A stretch of 64,000 nt of DNA, taken from Chromobotia macracanthus (taxonomy: Eukaryota > Chordata > Actinopteri > Cypriniformes > Botiidae). The position numbers were made by a program, and so were the translations under genes. Numbering within the stretch: position 1 is the stretch's first letter; each line of letters opens with the position of its first letter. Below, in pieces: positions 1 through 13,700 of this stretch. The notes beneath the pieces are model-generated. The model saw nothing but the letters and a program-made list of their open reading frames with translations, made no database searches and was not told the DNA's origin. Where the stretch lies: the NCBI GenBank assembly GCA_036877525.1, contig JAZGTH010000008.1:9656501-9720500 (forward strand), in the 5' to 3' direction.

Positions 1-190
1 GTGCCAACCAATAAGAAATCACCAGATGGGTGGAATGAGATGGAGCGCAACATCTCAGCTTCCTGTGGAAAACAAAAGGGTGGTTTGTGCCAAAAAATCA
101 TGGTTGTTAAGCACCAAGTTCTTAAGCACCATTTCCAAACCAATTTTGCAGAGATAATTTAGTCATTAGTTTGTATACAGAGGTTTATAC

Positions 191-1837
191 CTGTATGTAT
201 TTGAAGGCTCTTTTGGCTGATGGCTTTGAATAATCGAAGAGTTTAAGGGTGTAGTCACGGGAACCAGAGGCCAGAATCTGTTCGGTTGGGTGAAACGCTA
301 GACAGGTGACTTCATCCACGTGATCGTACAGTGTTCTGATCACAGGGTGGTTCTCCATGTTCTGCTGGGCTGTTTCGTTCATCATCACCTGAACCAAGCA
401 GAAGTGTCAGATTATCAGATTTGTTTATTTTAAACAACCGGATTACTTTAATGACCTTTCCATACAACACAACAGATTGCATATCTGACACAGTTAAAGA
501 TCCAAAACCTCCTATTCTCATAAACCACTAGCTGGTGGACTGTGACTAGTCATTGTTAACTAAGCCTTGTTCAGTTTGGCTAGTTTAAGGTCATGATCAC
601 CAGACACTAATCTGTTTAACTAATATTTCTTTATGAAATATTTTTCATAACAATATATGTATGCTAGAGTGTAGCTCTTTATTATAATATCTGACATTGA
701 ACAATAACGTTTTAAGGTAGGGTAGGTGATTTGTTTTTCCAGAAATAATTTTTGTTATGCTGGTTAATAGTCTCTTCGCATTCAAAGCTAGCTTACCATT
801 GCTAGCCTTTTCGAAGTTGCCTACTTCACCTTTAACTGCACAAAATCATAGCATTCCTCAAAACCAACAAACAGAGACCTATAGATTATGCGTAACAAAC
901 ACAACATGCAAAAAGCAGGTTAAAGGCAGAAAATAATAGTTTTACACTTGCCTTGTTTCAACATAGCTTGGAAGATAGATGTTAAATTCTCACCTCTAGA
1001 GGCATGGCGCTTTTGGCCAGCATGCGTTCTGTGTCCAGGATCTTAATCGAGGCATCTGCAGAGCCCGTTGCAATCAGCTGGCCGTCACGGCTGTAAGTGG
1101 CGACTCGACATGGACCCTTATGAGATGTGACGTAGCAGGTCTCGTACTCTGATGCTTCTGGGGACATGGTCTGCACATCTGCATCAAACTCCAGGTCGAT
1201 TCCCACACCAGGTGCCACAGTGTCCGAGCGGCCGATGGCGTACTGCACAGCACTGTCATCATTCTCCAATCCTATGAAATCGATATAAAATTCACGTTCA
1301 CGCAAAGACGGGGCATAAATCTAAAAACCGAACACAGATGTAGGGTAGGAAATTTTGTTTTTTTTGACGCTCGCTTCAAAAGCATAAGCTCACGTCCTTT
1401 CTTCAGAGCACTCTCCAAAGCCACGCCTCCTCCAACATACATAAACACGTACGTCGTATGACAGGCAAGTACCGAATGCAATGATTGGACGAACATTCTT
1501 CCACAGATATACATTTAAATAAATACATTTTGGACCACTTAGAGACTTTGAGCAGCGTAACAAAAATGTCTCTGGACAAACAATGACCTACCCAGATTAA
1601 AAATTGCTTTAATAGATTAACAGAAACGGATTTATCACAATCAAAGCTGGATCATCCTCCATGCATACCGATCTTGGCCAGCTGCATGAGCTGCTCTGAT
1701 GGGGACACCGCGTCCTGGGGTTTGACCTCACTGATCAGGCTGTTGGCGATGGTGGTGTAGCCGTCATACAGTAGCTGGCTGATGATCAGCTTGTACAGGT
1801 GCTGTCGGTCCTTCAGTGTGGGCTTGGGCCGGAACAT
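191..1837 (-). CDS. cstf1: Cleavage stimulation factor subunit 1 (CstF-50), first three coding exons; gene continues past the left edge
   Basis: CstF-50 is the WD40 subunit of the nuclear CstF complex, which binds the GU-rich element during mRNA cleavage and polyadenylation. Three exons read in phase: 1669-1837 (ATG at 1837, N-terminal dimerisation helices, LKDRQHLYKLIISQLLYDGY), 994-1271 (GLENDDSAVQYAIGRSDTVAP to AMPLE) and 191-388 (VMMNETAQQNMENHP to AFKYIQ). Donors are G|GTATGC, GAG|GTGAGA and CAG|GTATAA; acceptors are ATAG and TTCAG. The peptide is nearly identical to my recollection of human CSTF1 residues 1-215 and includes the first WD repeats (SADASIKILD, GSRDYTLKLFD). The remaining WD repeats lie outside the window; 1-190 is intron. 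Exon sizes 169, 278 and 198 nt keep the frame exactly. Identification is secure. Confidence 0.97.
711..835 (-). repeat. Dispersed repeat R2, copy 1
   Basis: The reverse complement (TTAAAGGTGAAGTAGGCAAC, GGCTAGCAATGGTAAGCTAG) matches the start of the copy at 18815. Confidence 0.5.
1331..1515 (+). repeat. Dispersed repeat R2, copy 2
   Basis: Shares TTCAAAAGCATAAG, ACTCTCCAAAGC, GACAGGCAA and AATGCAATGATTGGACGAAC with 18815-19150. Confidence 0.5.
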
Positions 1838-2126
1838 TTGTGCAGTTTAGTGCCTGCAAACGCATTCAGTAAAATGTGGATGCTCAGAGATTAGATGCTG
1901 GAGAAAAACTGAGCATCACTTTTGTACGCACCAGGTTAAACGCGCCTTTGATGGCACTTAATACTTAATACTAGGTTTCGAAAGACGTTTAACTTGTGTA
2001 ATTTTGTCCCAAATCAACTTTTAATGCAACAAACTGCGCATCGCTTTAAAGTTTAGTTAAAGTAAAGCATCGCTTTAAAGTTTAGTTAAGTGTGCTAAAG
2101 CAAAGCTGCAAAATGACCGACTTACC
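1838..2126 (-). other. cstf1: cstf1 5'UTR: short leader before ATG, 5' intron and first noncoding exon end
   Basis: Immediately upstream of the ATG the minus strand has an acceptor TTTGCAG|GCACTAAACTG (exon edge 1853). About 270 bp further upstream a strong donor GCAGCG|GTAAGT ends an exon at 2126. This fits one small noncoding exon spliced to the coding exon 16 nt before the ATG. The exon's own start is not fixed. Confidence 0.65.
2038..2089. repeat. 29-bp tandem duplication in the cstf1 5' intron
   Basis: A 23-base segment beginning GCATCGCTTTAAAG occurs exactly twice, at 2038-2060 and 2067-2089, joined by a 6-base spacer. It sits about 40 bp inside the first intron. Confidence 0.85.
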
Positions 2127-2215
2127 GCTGCAGACGCGGTAGTGCGCTCCGTGCGTCTTACGTCACGACGTATGTGGCATTATGGGAAACCTGACAAATT
2201 AAAAGTCCCGCCTGC
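2127..2215 (-). promoter_or_regulatory. cstf1: Probable cstf1 promoter with CRE-like site
   Basis: This locally CpG-rich stretch is directly upstream of the 5'UTR donor. Around 2159-2172 the minus strand reads CGTCGTGACGTAAG, containing TGACGTAA, a CREB/ATF-type site. No TATA box is evident, as expected for a housekeeping RNA-processing gene. The start site is inferred from the position of the donor. Confidence 0.5.
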
Positions 2216-3262
2216 AATAAATTAAAAGTCCTCGTTTTATTTTTACGTCAACATCGGTCACTGTTGACATGCCTAATAAAAGAGCTTTCACCAATGATAC
2301 TAAAACTTTCGTACATTGTATTGTGTTTAGCAGATCGTTCAAATGTTTTAAATAATTTCTTTAAACTTTGATTCATCTATTTAATATTTAGTAACATTTG
2401 AATGTACCCGGGCTAGAGAAAAATGCAATATGTTTGTGTGCAAAATGGCATAATTTAGAGATGCATTACGTAAATCAAATTGCTGTGTAAACATTCAGTG
2501 TGCCATTATGTTGATATAAAAATCTCCGATTCAGGACTCAAATGTTAGAACAATGACACACACTTGTGCATTACAACCTGTAATAACTTTTCAAAATAAG
2601 CACAGCATCAGGGCCATTTTAAACATCATTTTTGTCTTTATTTACAAGCTTTACATTTCCTCTGCAGGTCTTCATTACAAAAACACTGAACAATCCTGGA
2701 AATGTTTTGACTTGCATTAATTGTTTGCATTTCCCCTTCAATGCATACAGGTAGCCAATGCATACTTCTCACCAAGTATCTGTGGATTATTTTTAATCTT
2801 TCAGGATGCATATTCATTTTTATTCTTGTTTATTATCTTGTTATTTGGAAAGGTCATTGAGCAAGCCAAAGCAGGAGTGGTTCTCCAGACAGCCTGAAAC
2901 ACAGACAACATTAGCTGTCTCGATCCCAGACCAGCCATCCCCTTCCGCCAAGGTTTTAAATTTATTTCTTTCAGAGGGGAAAATCTTTACCCTGTTATAA
3001 GGTGAATCACATGAAATCCAGGGTGGCTGCTTACGCTTTTGACAAAATTAATATTACTGTTATGATACATGTTTATTCTGTTATTTCTATCATTGTTCTT
3101 CTTGCCTGCAAATGTTAAATAGAACTCCGTATTTGCAGCCGTTTAAAAAAATAATAAATTAAGAGTTCAGAACCTATTTTTTAAGTCTCTTCTTTTAGAA
3201 GTAACAAAAGAAAAAAGTCAAACTTTAAAACAAAAATATTTTCTATATATATGATACAAGTA
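2216..3262. other. Intergenic spacer between the cstf1 promoter and the eif4g3 3' end; no gene seen
   Basis: AT-rich sequence without an open frame I believe. The longest plus-strand frame (2806-3000) has low-complexity composition and no splice signals. In human, CSTF1 shares a divergent promoter with AURKA; nothing resembling Aurora kinase is present here on the plus strand. Confidence 0.7.
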
Positions 3263-3268
3263 TTTATT
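3263..3268 (-). terminator. eif4g3: eif4g3 polyadenylation signal (AATAAA on minus strand)
   Basis: TTTATT on the plus strand gives AATAAA about 195 nt downstream of the eif4g3 stop codon. It is the first canonical hexamer after the stop, so a short 3'UTR is likely. Confidence 0.6.
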
Positions 3269-3461
3269 GTTCCCTCCTGTGGTAGAGAGTTCCAGCTCAA
3301 AATGGCTGCTCCAAGTGTTTGAAGTTGTAATGTAGAGGACTCTGTCCTTTCCTGTATATGTTGATGTATGTATGTTTGTCTATGGTTAGACTTTTATAGT
3401 CTGGGTTCAGTTCAATGCTTGTGTCAGTAAGGGGCCTCTGGGCATCGGCCGGTTCTTCCTG

Positions 3462-4766
3462 TCAATTATCTTCAGACTCCTCCTCCGCCTCGCGTAACCA
3501 GGTGAAGAAGGCGGTGACTGACTTCAGTGCCACGCCCTTTCCCTGCTGCTCTGCGGGGTCTTTACTCGTTTCCCATTTATAGAAAGCATCTTCTGAAATA
3601 ACATCCTCATCGTATAGACAGTCAAAGAACATTCGAAGAAGATCTGCAGGCAAAATAAGGTCAAATTTGAATGCATGAAAACTTTATTTTTAGTTATCAA
3701 TTGCAAAATGCACTCACATACTAAACTGTGGCTACGAAAAGCACGTTTCTACATCAAATTTGTAACTAGATATACATAGAAAGAAAGGTCTACACACTGG
3801 GTGGCTGATCCAAGGCAACGATCAGATCCTGAAGAGCGTAAAGGGCCTGTAGCTGTCGCTCAGTGTCTGAGTTAAAGTACTTGTGTAATATAGGCAGGCG
3901 CCTCTGAATAACAGTTGTGTCCACTCTACAGGAAGTGCTTTCATCTGGAGATAGAGAGTGCAGAAGACGAATTAAAACCCATTCCAAGCAAATACAAGCA
4001 GTACAACTCGCAACCTGAATGCAAATGTGTCACCTTTAACTGCTGCCTTACACACGGCTGTCATTAGAGCTCTTAAAAATGGAGAGGAACTCATCTGGGA
4101 TTCGTCCAAATTAGCCTGAAAAGAAACGCAACTTATAGAAGAGGTTTCCATATTTCCAATTTCTTGGCACTTTCTTCATATACTTCAAATTAAAAAACGT
4201 TCAGCATTTCAGAACACGTCTCACCTCGATCCAGTCAAAGATCTGCTCGTCATTGGTCACGTCTTCCAGCAGGAGGTTCTCGAGCTGTTTGAGAAGTTCC
4301 TCAGAACTGAGGCGGAGCTTAACTGAGGCCGGGGTGACGGTGGAGCTGTCTGACACAGTGAACTCTAATTTCTGTACAACAAAGAACAATAAATACAAGG
4401 ACAGATTAATTGTGCGTTCATTTCTTCAATGTAGACCTGCTTAAAAAGAACTTTCTGTGTGTCGCCTGTGGAAATGCCACTGAAAGCTGAGACAAACGTT
4501 CTTTTAACATTATTTAAAAAAAAAAAGGATGAATTTATACTGCAGTCATGATAGAGATCTGATGATTATTGCGCTGTATGGCTTCATCCCATAATTCCCC
4601 CTGCACAGATATTTTTGTAGGTTTTAAGGACTGAGTGTAAGCTGCATCAGTGGCTTTGCCTGCTCACCTGTTGTGAGATGAAGGCAGTAAGATCTTCTCC
4701 ATCGGGCAGAAAGTCAGCCCAGTTCAGCCCTGACTCCCTCCACAAGTCTCCAACTTTCCTATGGCT
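3462..4766 (-). CDS. eif4g3: eif4g3 exons 31-35: W2 (C-terminal HEAT) domain
   Basis: Exons 4668-4766 (SHRKVGDLWRESGLNWADFLP), 4225-4371 (KLEFTVSDSS to NDEQIFDWIE), 4034-4115 (ANLDESQMSSSPFLRALMTA), 3798-3944 (CRVDTTVIQRRLPILHKYF) and 3462-3643 (LLRMFFDCLYDEDVISEDAF to the stop at 3462-3464). They form about residues 1497-1714. The W2 domain carries the Mnk kinase docking region and one of the two eIF4A contact surfaces. All boundaries have GT donors and AG acceptors. The terminal exon keeps the conserved KSVTAFFTWLREAEEES. Confidence 0.96.
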
Positions 4767-7700
4767 CTATAGAAAGCAGAAACCATGCAAATACACAAAG
4801 CACAACAATAAATAAAGCTACTTTACCTGTAACTGTTACCGTCTCAGTTGTGTTTGTGTATGAAAAGCAATCATTTCTGGTAGTCCTATGCAGGAGCCTC
4901 TAAACCACTCATGACAACTGGATAAAGATCAACTCAAGGTCCTGAAAACACACTGTCAACTGAAGTTGAGCTTACCATTTGTTTGCATAGTAGGTGCAGT
5001 ATTTCAGAAAATAAGATGGCAGCCCTTCCCACGGGGAGTAGCGGTTTACTTAACTCACTGCAGAAACAAAACAAATCTTCATTAGATGCTAAACTGAATG
5101 CCTCTGACAGCTGTGCTCTGCAAGGGCCCGGAATCACTGCATCTACTGTGCTCAGGCAAACTGTTAAAGCCCCGGCAGAAATAAAAACTGATACAATGAA
5201 GAGTCTTGGAACTGCTGAGCAACACTGAATTTTTATTTGTCTATATACAGTGCCGAATTCTGCGCTTCAGTTTATTGGGGACACCAGAGGGGATTTATTT
5301 GTACACAATCACTAATATTAAAAAGCTGTGTTGTCTCAAAGCAGTTCCTAAAACTGCAAAAGTTTTGGTTTTGCAGTCTAAAATGAAGAGCATAATATTC
5401 AACTGGTCACACACCCAGCTAACAGGGAACATTCTCAAAACGTTGGCTAATATTCTCTAAAAGTTCTCTCAAAGTTGACAAAAACGTTCTTGCAGTAACA
5501 CTAGTAGGACTTTTTTCCGTTATATATCATATCAAAAATGTTATTTTTAAGTTGTTAGTGGAATGTATTGAAAAAGTTTGAAAACCGCTCTTATAACCAA
5601 ACAATAATGTTAATACAACATTTAAAAAATTGGACATTTTGAACACTCCTTAAACTTTCAAAATAACATTTTTAACATTTTGTTACTTAACGGGAAATGT
5701 TACTAAACATTAGGGAAATGTTCTTACAACCTAAAACTGTTAGCTGGGCAGATCCTGACCAGATAATGGGGCTTTAACAGTACATGCATTTCCTAAAAGA
5801 TTCATTTAAAGGAAGATTCCACCTCACAAACAAACACAAACAAATCTAATAAGTTTAACAAACTCTAACTAGCGTTTTGAGATGGAATGCCCTTTTATCT
5901 CAAATTACACACGACAACAAACAAACTCAATGTGACAGAATCTGATTTCATTCCAAGTGTTCACACAGGCAGTGTGAATCCAGACCTGAAGAGATCTCTC
6001 ATGGAAATCCCTCCCTCTCTCAACAGAGGACTCAGGAGCTCAGCTAGATAAAGCCAGATGAAGGGAACATCTATGACCATATCATCAGCCTGCTCCAACA
6101 TCTCTGAAAACCTACAGAGCAAAGACACACAGACAAACCATTCAGCTTTATCATCATGCTCCAAAAGCACTGATTTTAAACACAATACTATACAGTATGT
6201 GTTTTACAAAATAAAAATACATAAATAAATAATACAGAATAAACAATAAATCTGTGTGCGTGTGCGCTCACCCTTTGTAGAGCTGAGAATGGGGCAGGAT
6301 GCTCTTCTGAATCAGCTGATAGTACAGCAGCCCCATGTGTTCTCGGGCTATCTGACTGCGCTCCAGCGTGCACTCCAGACCAACACGCACAAACACAAAC
6401 AGCAGAGAGGGCTGTTCAATCTCCAGCACGCACTGCACGGCTTCCTGCAATACACACCATGTTGTACAGCAGATGTTTAAACTTACAGGTTAACAAGTTT
6501 GGCCTTTCCAGTATCTCCACTGAAAACAAATCTTAGTGCAGTATGGTATACAATGACGAACTGGAGAATTCTGTGCATCCAATTTTGTCACACTGGACAT
6601 TAAAGTGTTCCTTTGCACAAAGTGAGGTATAGAAATGATTTACTGGTGTGGAGGAACTCAACGGGCCTGCACAAAGTCCAGATCTGACAACGTTTGGGAT
6701 GAACTGGAACCCGAGCCAGGTCCCATCAGCCTGTGCTTGACCTCAGTGATGTGTGTGTCTTGTGGAACATTTAATGTAAAAAACATGGCAGAAAGCACTA
6801 AGCCCTTCCTGTGCTCATATAACAGTTTCCAATCTTCTGGAAATGTTTGTCTCTAGATCCATTCAGTGGACTGTAACATTATTAATCCTCAGAGAAATGA
6901 CCAAACCCCCGTAATCAGAAGGGGGTGTCCTCATACAGCACTTTTGGCCATAGAGTATATTAATACAAGAATCTTTTCCTACACTGTGCCAAACACGACT
7001 TTATTTCTCATTGTAATGTTGGGAGGTTTTTTGGAATTGTTCCTCTGATAGTTTAACAGGATATTTTACCTTGTAGTCATTAATGTGCAGAAACTCATCA
7101 ATGATGGACTTAGATTTCCTCTCGACTTCCTCCTCAGACAGGACGGGCTTCTCTGAAACAACACTGCCCAGCGTCTCTGTTTTTACTCCTAACATGCAGG
7201 AGCTCATTATTAGAACATACATTTAGATCAATATGTCTTGAATATAATTACATAAAGTTGCATGCTTAGAATTGCAGCTTTAATGCGCTTTTGCATGGTG
7301 CATCTACATGCATTCACAAGAGTGTTGGGGGGTGGGTGTTAAAGTGTGTGTCCTTCCTCACCCGTCTCTGTGGCTGTCTCATTTTTGTCTTCTGAGATGC
7401 TGGTATTGCGAGTTGTGTGATGCAAGTTGGGCCCCTCTGTTCGTGTTTCCTCAGGGGTCATGTTGTCTGTTAGCTCCTTAGTGCTGCCACCTCTGCTGAA
7501 GGGCCCCGATCGTGATGGCCCCAAATTCAGAGGCTTTTCACTGCGCTCCCGGCCGGTGCTGCCTCGGCTGAGACAAAAAGACATGAAAAATTGACGTTTT
7601 TCATATTTTTGTCTTAATTTAGCAAGACTTCCATGAAAGCTGTTGAAATTACATTTCTATACTTATAAATATTAGAAATAAAGCAGTATTTTTATCTAAT

Positions 7701-10700
7701 CTTTCTAGCTGTTTCTGTTTTTTCTCTGTTGCTGTTCACTGTAACGTCTAAGCTGAAGGAAGTGGTCAGATGTTTAGAAACGGACGCGTTGTCCTGTCGT
7801 AACTTATGCGCTGTGGGTTACCTTCCCAGTGAGCGTCTGGAGTCAGAGTCAGAGCTCTGGGCTGGAGGTGGGCTGGGCTGAGGTGGGGCTGACTGCAGGG
7901 CTGAATAACGGTTCAGTGTGTTACCTGCAGATCGGGTCAGCTCTGAATCACACACACACACAAGCAGAAATGTACAACATGCAATTCATATCATATAAGA
8001 TAAGATAAGATGTTTGGTAGGAATGTAGGTAAGAAAATAATAATGTAACGTTTATACAGTGATCAAAAATAGGAAAAATTTCAGTATTTTTAAATGGTCA
8101 TTTAGACAGACAGCATAAGCTTTAATAGCTTATTCTGTTACTGTATGAAATAAACAGAACTGATTTCATACATCTGGTAAAAATGACCCTGGGGCTCAAA
8201 AGTTAGCATTATTTGTTTGCAGATGCTATTTGTTATATGTTGTTATCAAATGCAAATCTAATTCAAATCATACACTTTTAAGTGAGGCTTAAGTGTCTGA
8301 AAACTTTCTGGGGCCCCTGTGTGTGTGTTCTCACCAGAGTCACTGGCTTTGGCCCCTCCACTGCTGCCCTTTATCCAGTTGATCTGAGCCCGTGGACCCA
8401 GCTGGATTTTCTCATCGATCTGAGGCTGTGGAGTGGGACACAGAGGGTACAAGAGAGGATATTACTACCTCATGACTACATCACAAATGCCTCATTATTG
8501 ATTTTTCAGCTTGTGTGCTCAATGTACTTATGGTTTTCCATCAGTGAGGTTTCAAACAGCAGGTGGCAGCATAATATCTTTCGAACTTTGTACTGACGCA
8601 TCAGCTTTCCTCCAGTCTGATTCAGAGGCATTTTCCTCATTGACTGGTCAATAAATTCTAATGATTCGAGATAAGCGATGCTCGAGTGCGTGTAGTGGTC
8701 CGTCTCTTTACCTTGGAGATCTTGGGAATCTTCGTGGGGTCGATGGTTCTGCTGTTCTTAGTGGTGGGCACGGTGTTCCACGTCTCGTCCCTTTGCGAGC
8801 GCTGGTCTCGCTGATCTGTAACCATGGCAACAGGACAACGCAATACACACGTCACTTTAAGCCCCAACGCATCGCATTCATACCCTGTATGAATGTAACA
8901 CACATCTGTAATATTAAAGCACCTGCCATAAGGTCGGTGCTTTAATTTTCAACCAAAAATGTCAAGCATAATGTTATCCGGGTTTGAAGTCATCAGAAAC
9001 CCATGTTACTGTTGGTTACCCAACCGTGTAAAAAGCAAACCTGGTTAACTATTAATGCTTTCTTCTTCACAAACAAGCTAGTTACTGGCTTCAAAGCCTG
9101 CTCTCCAAACAACATGTTCTTGTTAATGTTTTTAAGTTAGCTTCTTCCATCGTTATCTCTGAACATTTCCAGAACTTAAGATGTATTCCTCTCTGACACC
9201 ATAGTCTACAATGGCTGAGATGGCTGTGGATCTTACCTGGTCTCCTCTTGATGTCCTTTGATAGAAGCTGCTGATGGACCTTTCTCTGCTCTTCCTGTTC
9301 CTCCAGCTTGGCCTCTTTATGAATCTGTTCTATGGTTTTGGGACCCTGGTCTGCTCTCCGGGACACCCAGTTATGCTACATGTACAATTACACACAAAGA
9401 GACCAGAAGTCTAAAAACTGACCTAAGATCAGTATGACACTGGAATAGCAACATTTGTTTTTAATGGGTAACATGTATCCAGACTATTAGATGCATTGAA
9501 TTGTTAACACTATAAAACCATCATGGCAGGATGCTGGCACATCACAAATAATTGCTGTCTCCTTCTACCCTGCCCCCAAACTGCTATTGGTCGATTAAAC
9601 AGGTAGTCCCCTTCCCCAACCCAAACCGTTGAGCCAGAAATTAAAAAGCTCAAGCAAATGAAGGCAATGTTTTGAAAGTGACACAGAGCCAAAGTGTTTA
9701 CATTTCTCATGGAAATAAACTCAAGAATGGTTCACATTAAGCCAGGAATGGAAGAATGCATTTAGAAGTGAAACCAAAATCATATAGTCCACCTTTACGA
9801 AAAGGATTAAAATATTACATTTTTAATGCAATGGAAATTGCATTGTTACATTCATGTATTGTAGTGCAGGGGTCAAGGGTCTAATGCTTTACAAAGCCAA
9901 AGATGGCGTGCAGATGTTTTTAATTTTTTCTTTTGCTTGTAATGGAAGAAGGCATTTCTAAATGTTTGGCAATGGTTATCGGTGCACTCTCAACACACAC
10001 AAACAACAGCCAATCAAAATCCCCCACGGCACTCACCAGTCTCAGATCTATCACATCCTGTAGCATGAACCGTATCCGTGACGACGTCTTGCGCTCTTTG
10101 ACAATTTTCTCCATCTGGTTGAAGTACTGGTCCATGCGGGGCTATTCAAGGATACAACAGTGCAGTGGCGATGAGAAACACATCACTGACTATAACAGAC
10201 TCCACTCTGACAGTACGAGCGTTTTTGAAATAGCCATTTTCTAACTTTTAGCTTCTCTCTAGCTCTATTGCTTACAATTAAAGATAGATCCTTTTTCAAC
10301 ATGGCTGATGATGTGCGATCATACAGCAAAGACCTTTCTGTCTGTATCCATCCCTGATCTAGGAGTTGTCGTAAATCTAAAAATAATGTTTTGAAGCCAA
10401 GAACAGCACTCAGATCCTAAATCATTCAGGCCAATAAATGCAGAACCTGTTTCCTGACCCGGCAAGCTAAGAGACGCCAGAATCTGCTGCTACAAGGTCA
10501 GACAGAGAGAGAGAGAGATGAAGGGAAGATACAGAAACCACTTTCATTTACACTCTTTCCTAACACTGAGCTCCAGGCTTTATGGCAGTATGTTGAGCCC
10601 AGCTGGAAAGCATTTGATCTGTGTGTGTGTGTGTGTGTGTATACACTGTTCAGAACATATTCACCCCCCACTGATTATGTCTTATTCTTTTGTATTGCAA

Positions 10701-13700
10701 GGCTACGTTACAGCATTTTCAAATGATTTTCCCGACTCAAATTTTCTATAACAAATTGATTTTTCAATTAAGTATTTTCAAATGACAAAGCAATTGATCT
10801 TCAGAATCATATTAAAAGATAAAAATCTGAAAACGCAATGCCATTCTGATAAAGCCTCCCTTGGAACTTGGAAAGCAGAAGCTGGCGCGTATTATAAAGA
10901 AGACAGGCAGAGCTTCACTGAAACCCTGCAAGTTTCATTATAAAGCAAACATTACTAAGATCAGGTCGGCCCAGTAAGAGCACTACTGTAGAAAATGGCC
11001 CATGGCTATGTTCAGAATAGCACACTACCATTGTACTTGCTGTATGTATACTGTAACCGGTACACTAGTATTCCAATCCAAATTAAATTCATCTAAATGC
11101 TTTAATCCGAAGTGACTTCCAAAGCAGTTCACATATAACAGATTCAGTAGCCTAAAGAAATCTGCCGTCTTGCTCAGAGGCACAGCAGTGATAGTTCATG
11201 ATTTGGTCTTTGAAAGCTTAAATCAACAGCCTTCCCGTAACATTGGCTAACATTCTGTAAAAGTTCTCTCTTAGTTATCAAAAACATTTTTGCAGTAACG
11301 TTAGCAAAACTTTTTTAACATTACATATTATATATATCAAAAACGTTGTATAAGAATGTAACGTTCTTATAACCAAGCAATGACGCTAATACAACATTAA
11401 AGAAACTGGGTGTTTTGAATATTCCTAGAACTGTCAAAGCAACATTTTTAACATTTTTGGTCATTAATGGAAATGTTGGGGAACGTTCCTCCAACCTAAA
11501 ATTGTTAGCTGGATAGCAGCTTTGTGCTTTAGTCACTTTACTACACCACAAAAATGCCACAAAACCAGAGTGACCAGACACAAGTGTGATCTGTGTCAAA
11601 GAAATAATTAAGTGGAACCTCAACCTTTTAGGAACAGAAAGAAAACCCGGCTGACAAACCCGAAACCTCGCAGGGTAAATTTACTCTGATCTTTCCGGTT
11701 AAATTTGAGCTATTTGCCTGATATATAAGCATTATGTTCAGCTGGGCTCTGTGCCTTTCTATTTGAGTATCACAGTTAACACATTACAGCAGGAGCTCCA
11801 GTCGCCTGCTGAGAGGGTACTGGACTGATTCATTAGTAGCCTGCTTTAATAAAGACAAATAAACATCAGAGGGGTGCTGAAGAAACAATAAGTCAACCAG
11901 GTGATTATGCGGTTATTTAGGCATTGAATTGAGAAACAGATACAACTTTTAACTGTCCACTCAAGTTAAATAAAATTAATTGTTATATATTCTCATCCTC
12001 AGACAAATTGTAGACAATGCAATGTACTGTACACAGCCCATCTGTCTTGCAACCAAAAATACCACGAGTTTAGGTTTTCTTGTTTTGAATGTCACATCAG
12101 CAAAAATAAGCCCATTGTTCTTACGATTAATCTTAAACCAACGTGTATGTTACTGTTTCTTATAAAAATGAAATATTCAATTCTACAAGCCAAATGACTG
12201 GCCAAAAGAAGCTGCAATACAGACTGGACATATTGACAATCTAAAGGTTGTGTGAGGTTAATCCAGATTTTACAGTCCTACAATCTCCATTATCGTCATA
12301 TTATGTTACTCCGATAAAAAGCAAAAATCAACCTTGGATGCATCTACAGCTCCAACATTGTCCACTGAGCAAAAATGAATGTTTTCACCACTCATGAAAC
12401 AAATCGATACGAGTGCACAGTGTGTAATAAACTGTTATGCGAGTTACCTTGGCTTTCTCAAAGTCAAGGTCCTTGCCGATGGTGGTGAGGAGTCTACAGA
12501 GGCACTCCAAGCTCTCGTCGTCATGGTTTTTTAGCAGCTTGACCACACAGTCATGCATGATGGGTTCTGTCAACATCTTGAGCTTGAAAAGCTCTCCGAT
12601 GAATTTGATATTTCCAGTGGAGCGTCTGCGGGCTTTATCCTTCGCTTCCTCCAGCTCCTCCTGTAATCGCTCCCTTTCTGTGGGCTGAGGAAGTTCCCAT
12701 TTAATATGAATCCCATAATTCTGCTAAATAACATCTTTATAAAAATTGGTTCCTGCAGCACAATTGCTAGAGCATGGCGCTAGCAACGCCAAGGTCATGG
12801 TTTGATTCTCAGGGACTTCCAATAACACGTATATATCACAATTTCACTAAAATCATACTTCGATAAAAGTGTCTGCCAAATGCATAAATCTAAATTCATA
12901 CAGTTTTACCCGAAAACTAAAATTATTTTTTGTAAAAAAAAAAAACAAACAATTTTTACACACCCTCAAGTTCCAAGCTCCAACATGGCAAAAAAACACC
13001 ATTAAACTTTCACAAAATACATGAGTTTTAAATATTTTGATGTCATATTATTGAGTAACAGGGACAAATTTAAGGGGTAATGTGTATAATTTCAATCACA
13101 ACGTCACTTTCTTCAAAGCTGTTGTAAATATATAAAGGCACCATATTTTAATAAAAGCCAACAGCACGTTGTACAGTTTCAGAGGAATACACAGAATACT
13201 TTGATCTTGTTTTCTATTGCTGTCATTTTAAAGCTCTACAGCCCAAACCCACAATCACTTTTATTAAAACAGGATATTCTTTAACTCTTGTTTTGTGTTC
13301 TAGTGATGGAAAGAAATTCATTCACTTTTTTGGCCAGACTGTTCCTTTAAATAAACTAAGCCTGGTAAAAAACTGCACTGAATGGTAAGTACAGATCTCA
13401 AGAGCACATAATATAAATAGGGATCACGAATGAAAAACCAAACATCACTACTAAGATTATCGAGTCTAAAATGAGCTGGACAATCATTATTGAGTACTCA
13501 CTGATGTGGCCAGATCCAGCTCCTTCTGTTTCCTCTCCAGTACGACATCATCCACTTTGTCCCTCTCAAATTCCTTCTGACAGCGGTTCAATAACAGCTT
13601 CCGGAAGTTTACTGTAGTATTGGGTTTGTCAGACGTGGGCACTTTTAGCTATAATGGGATCAAAAGAGGAACGAATAATCATGATTATAAAGAATGAACC

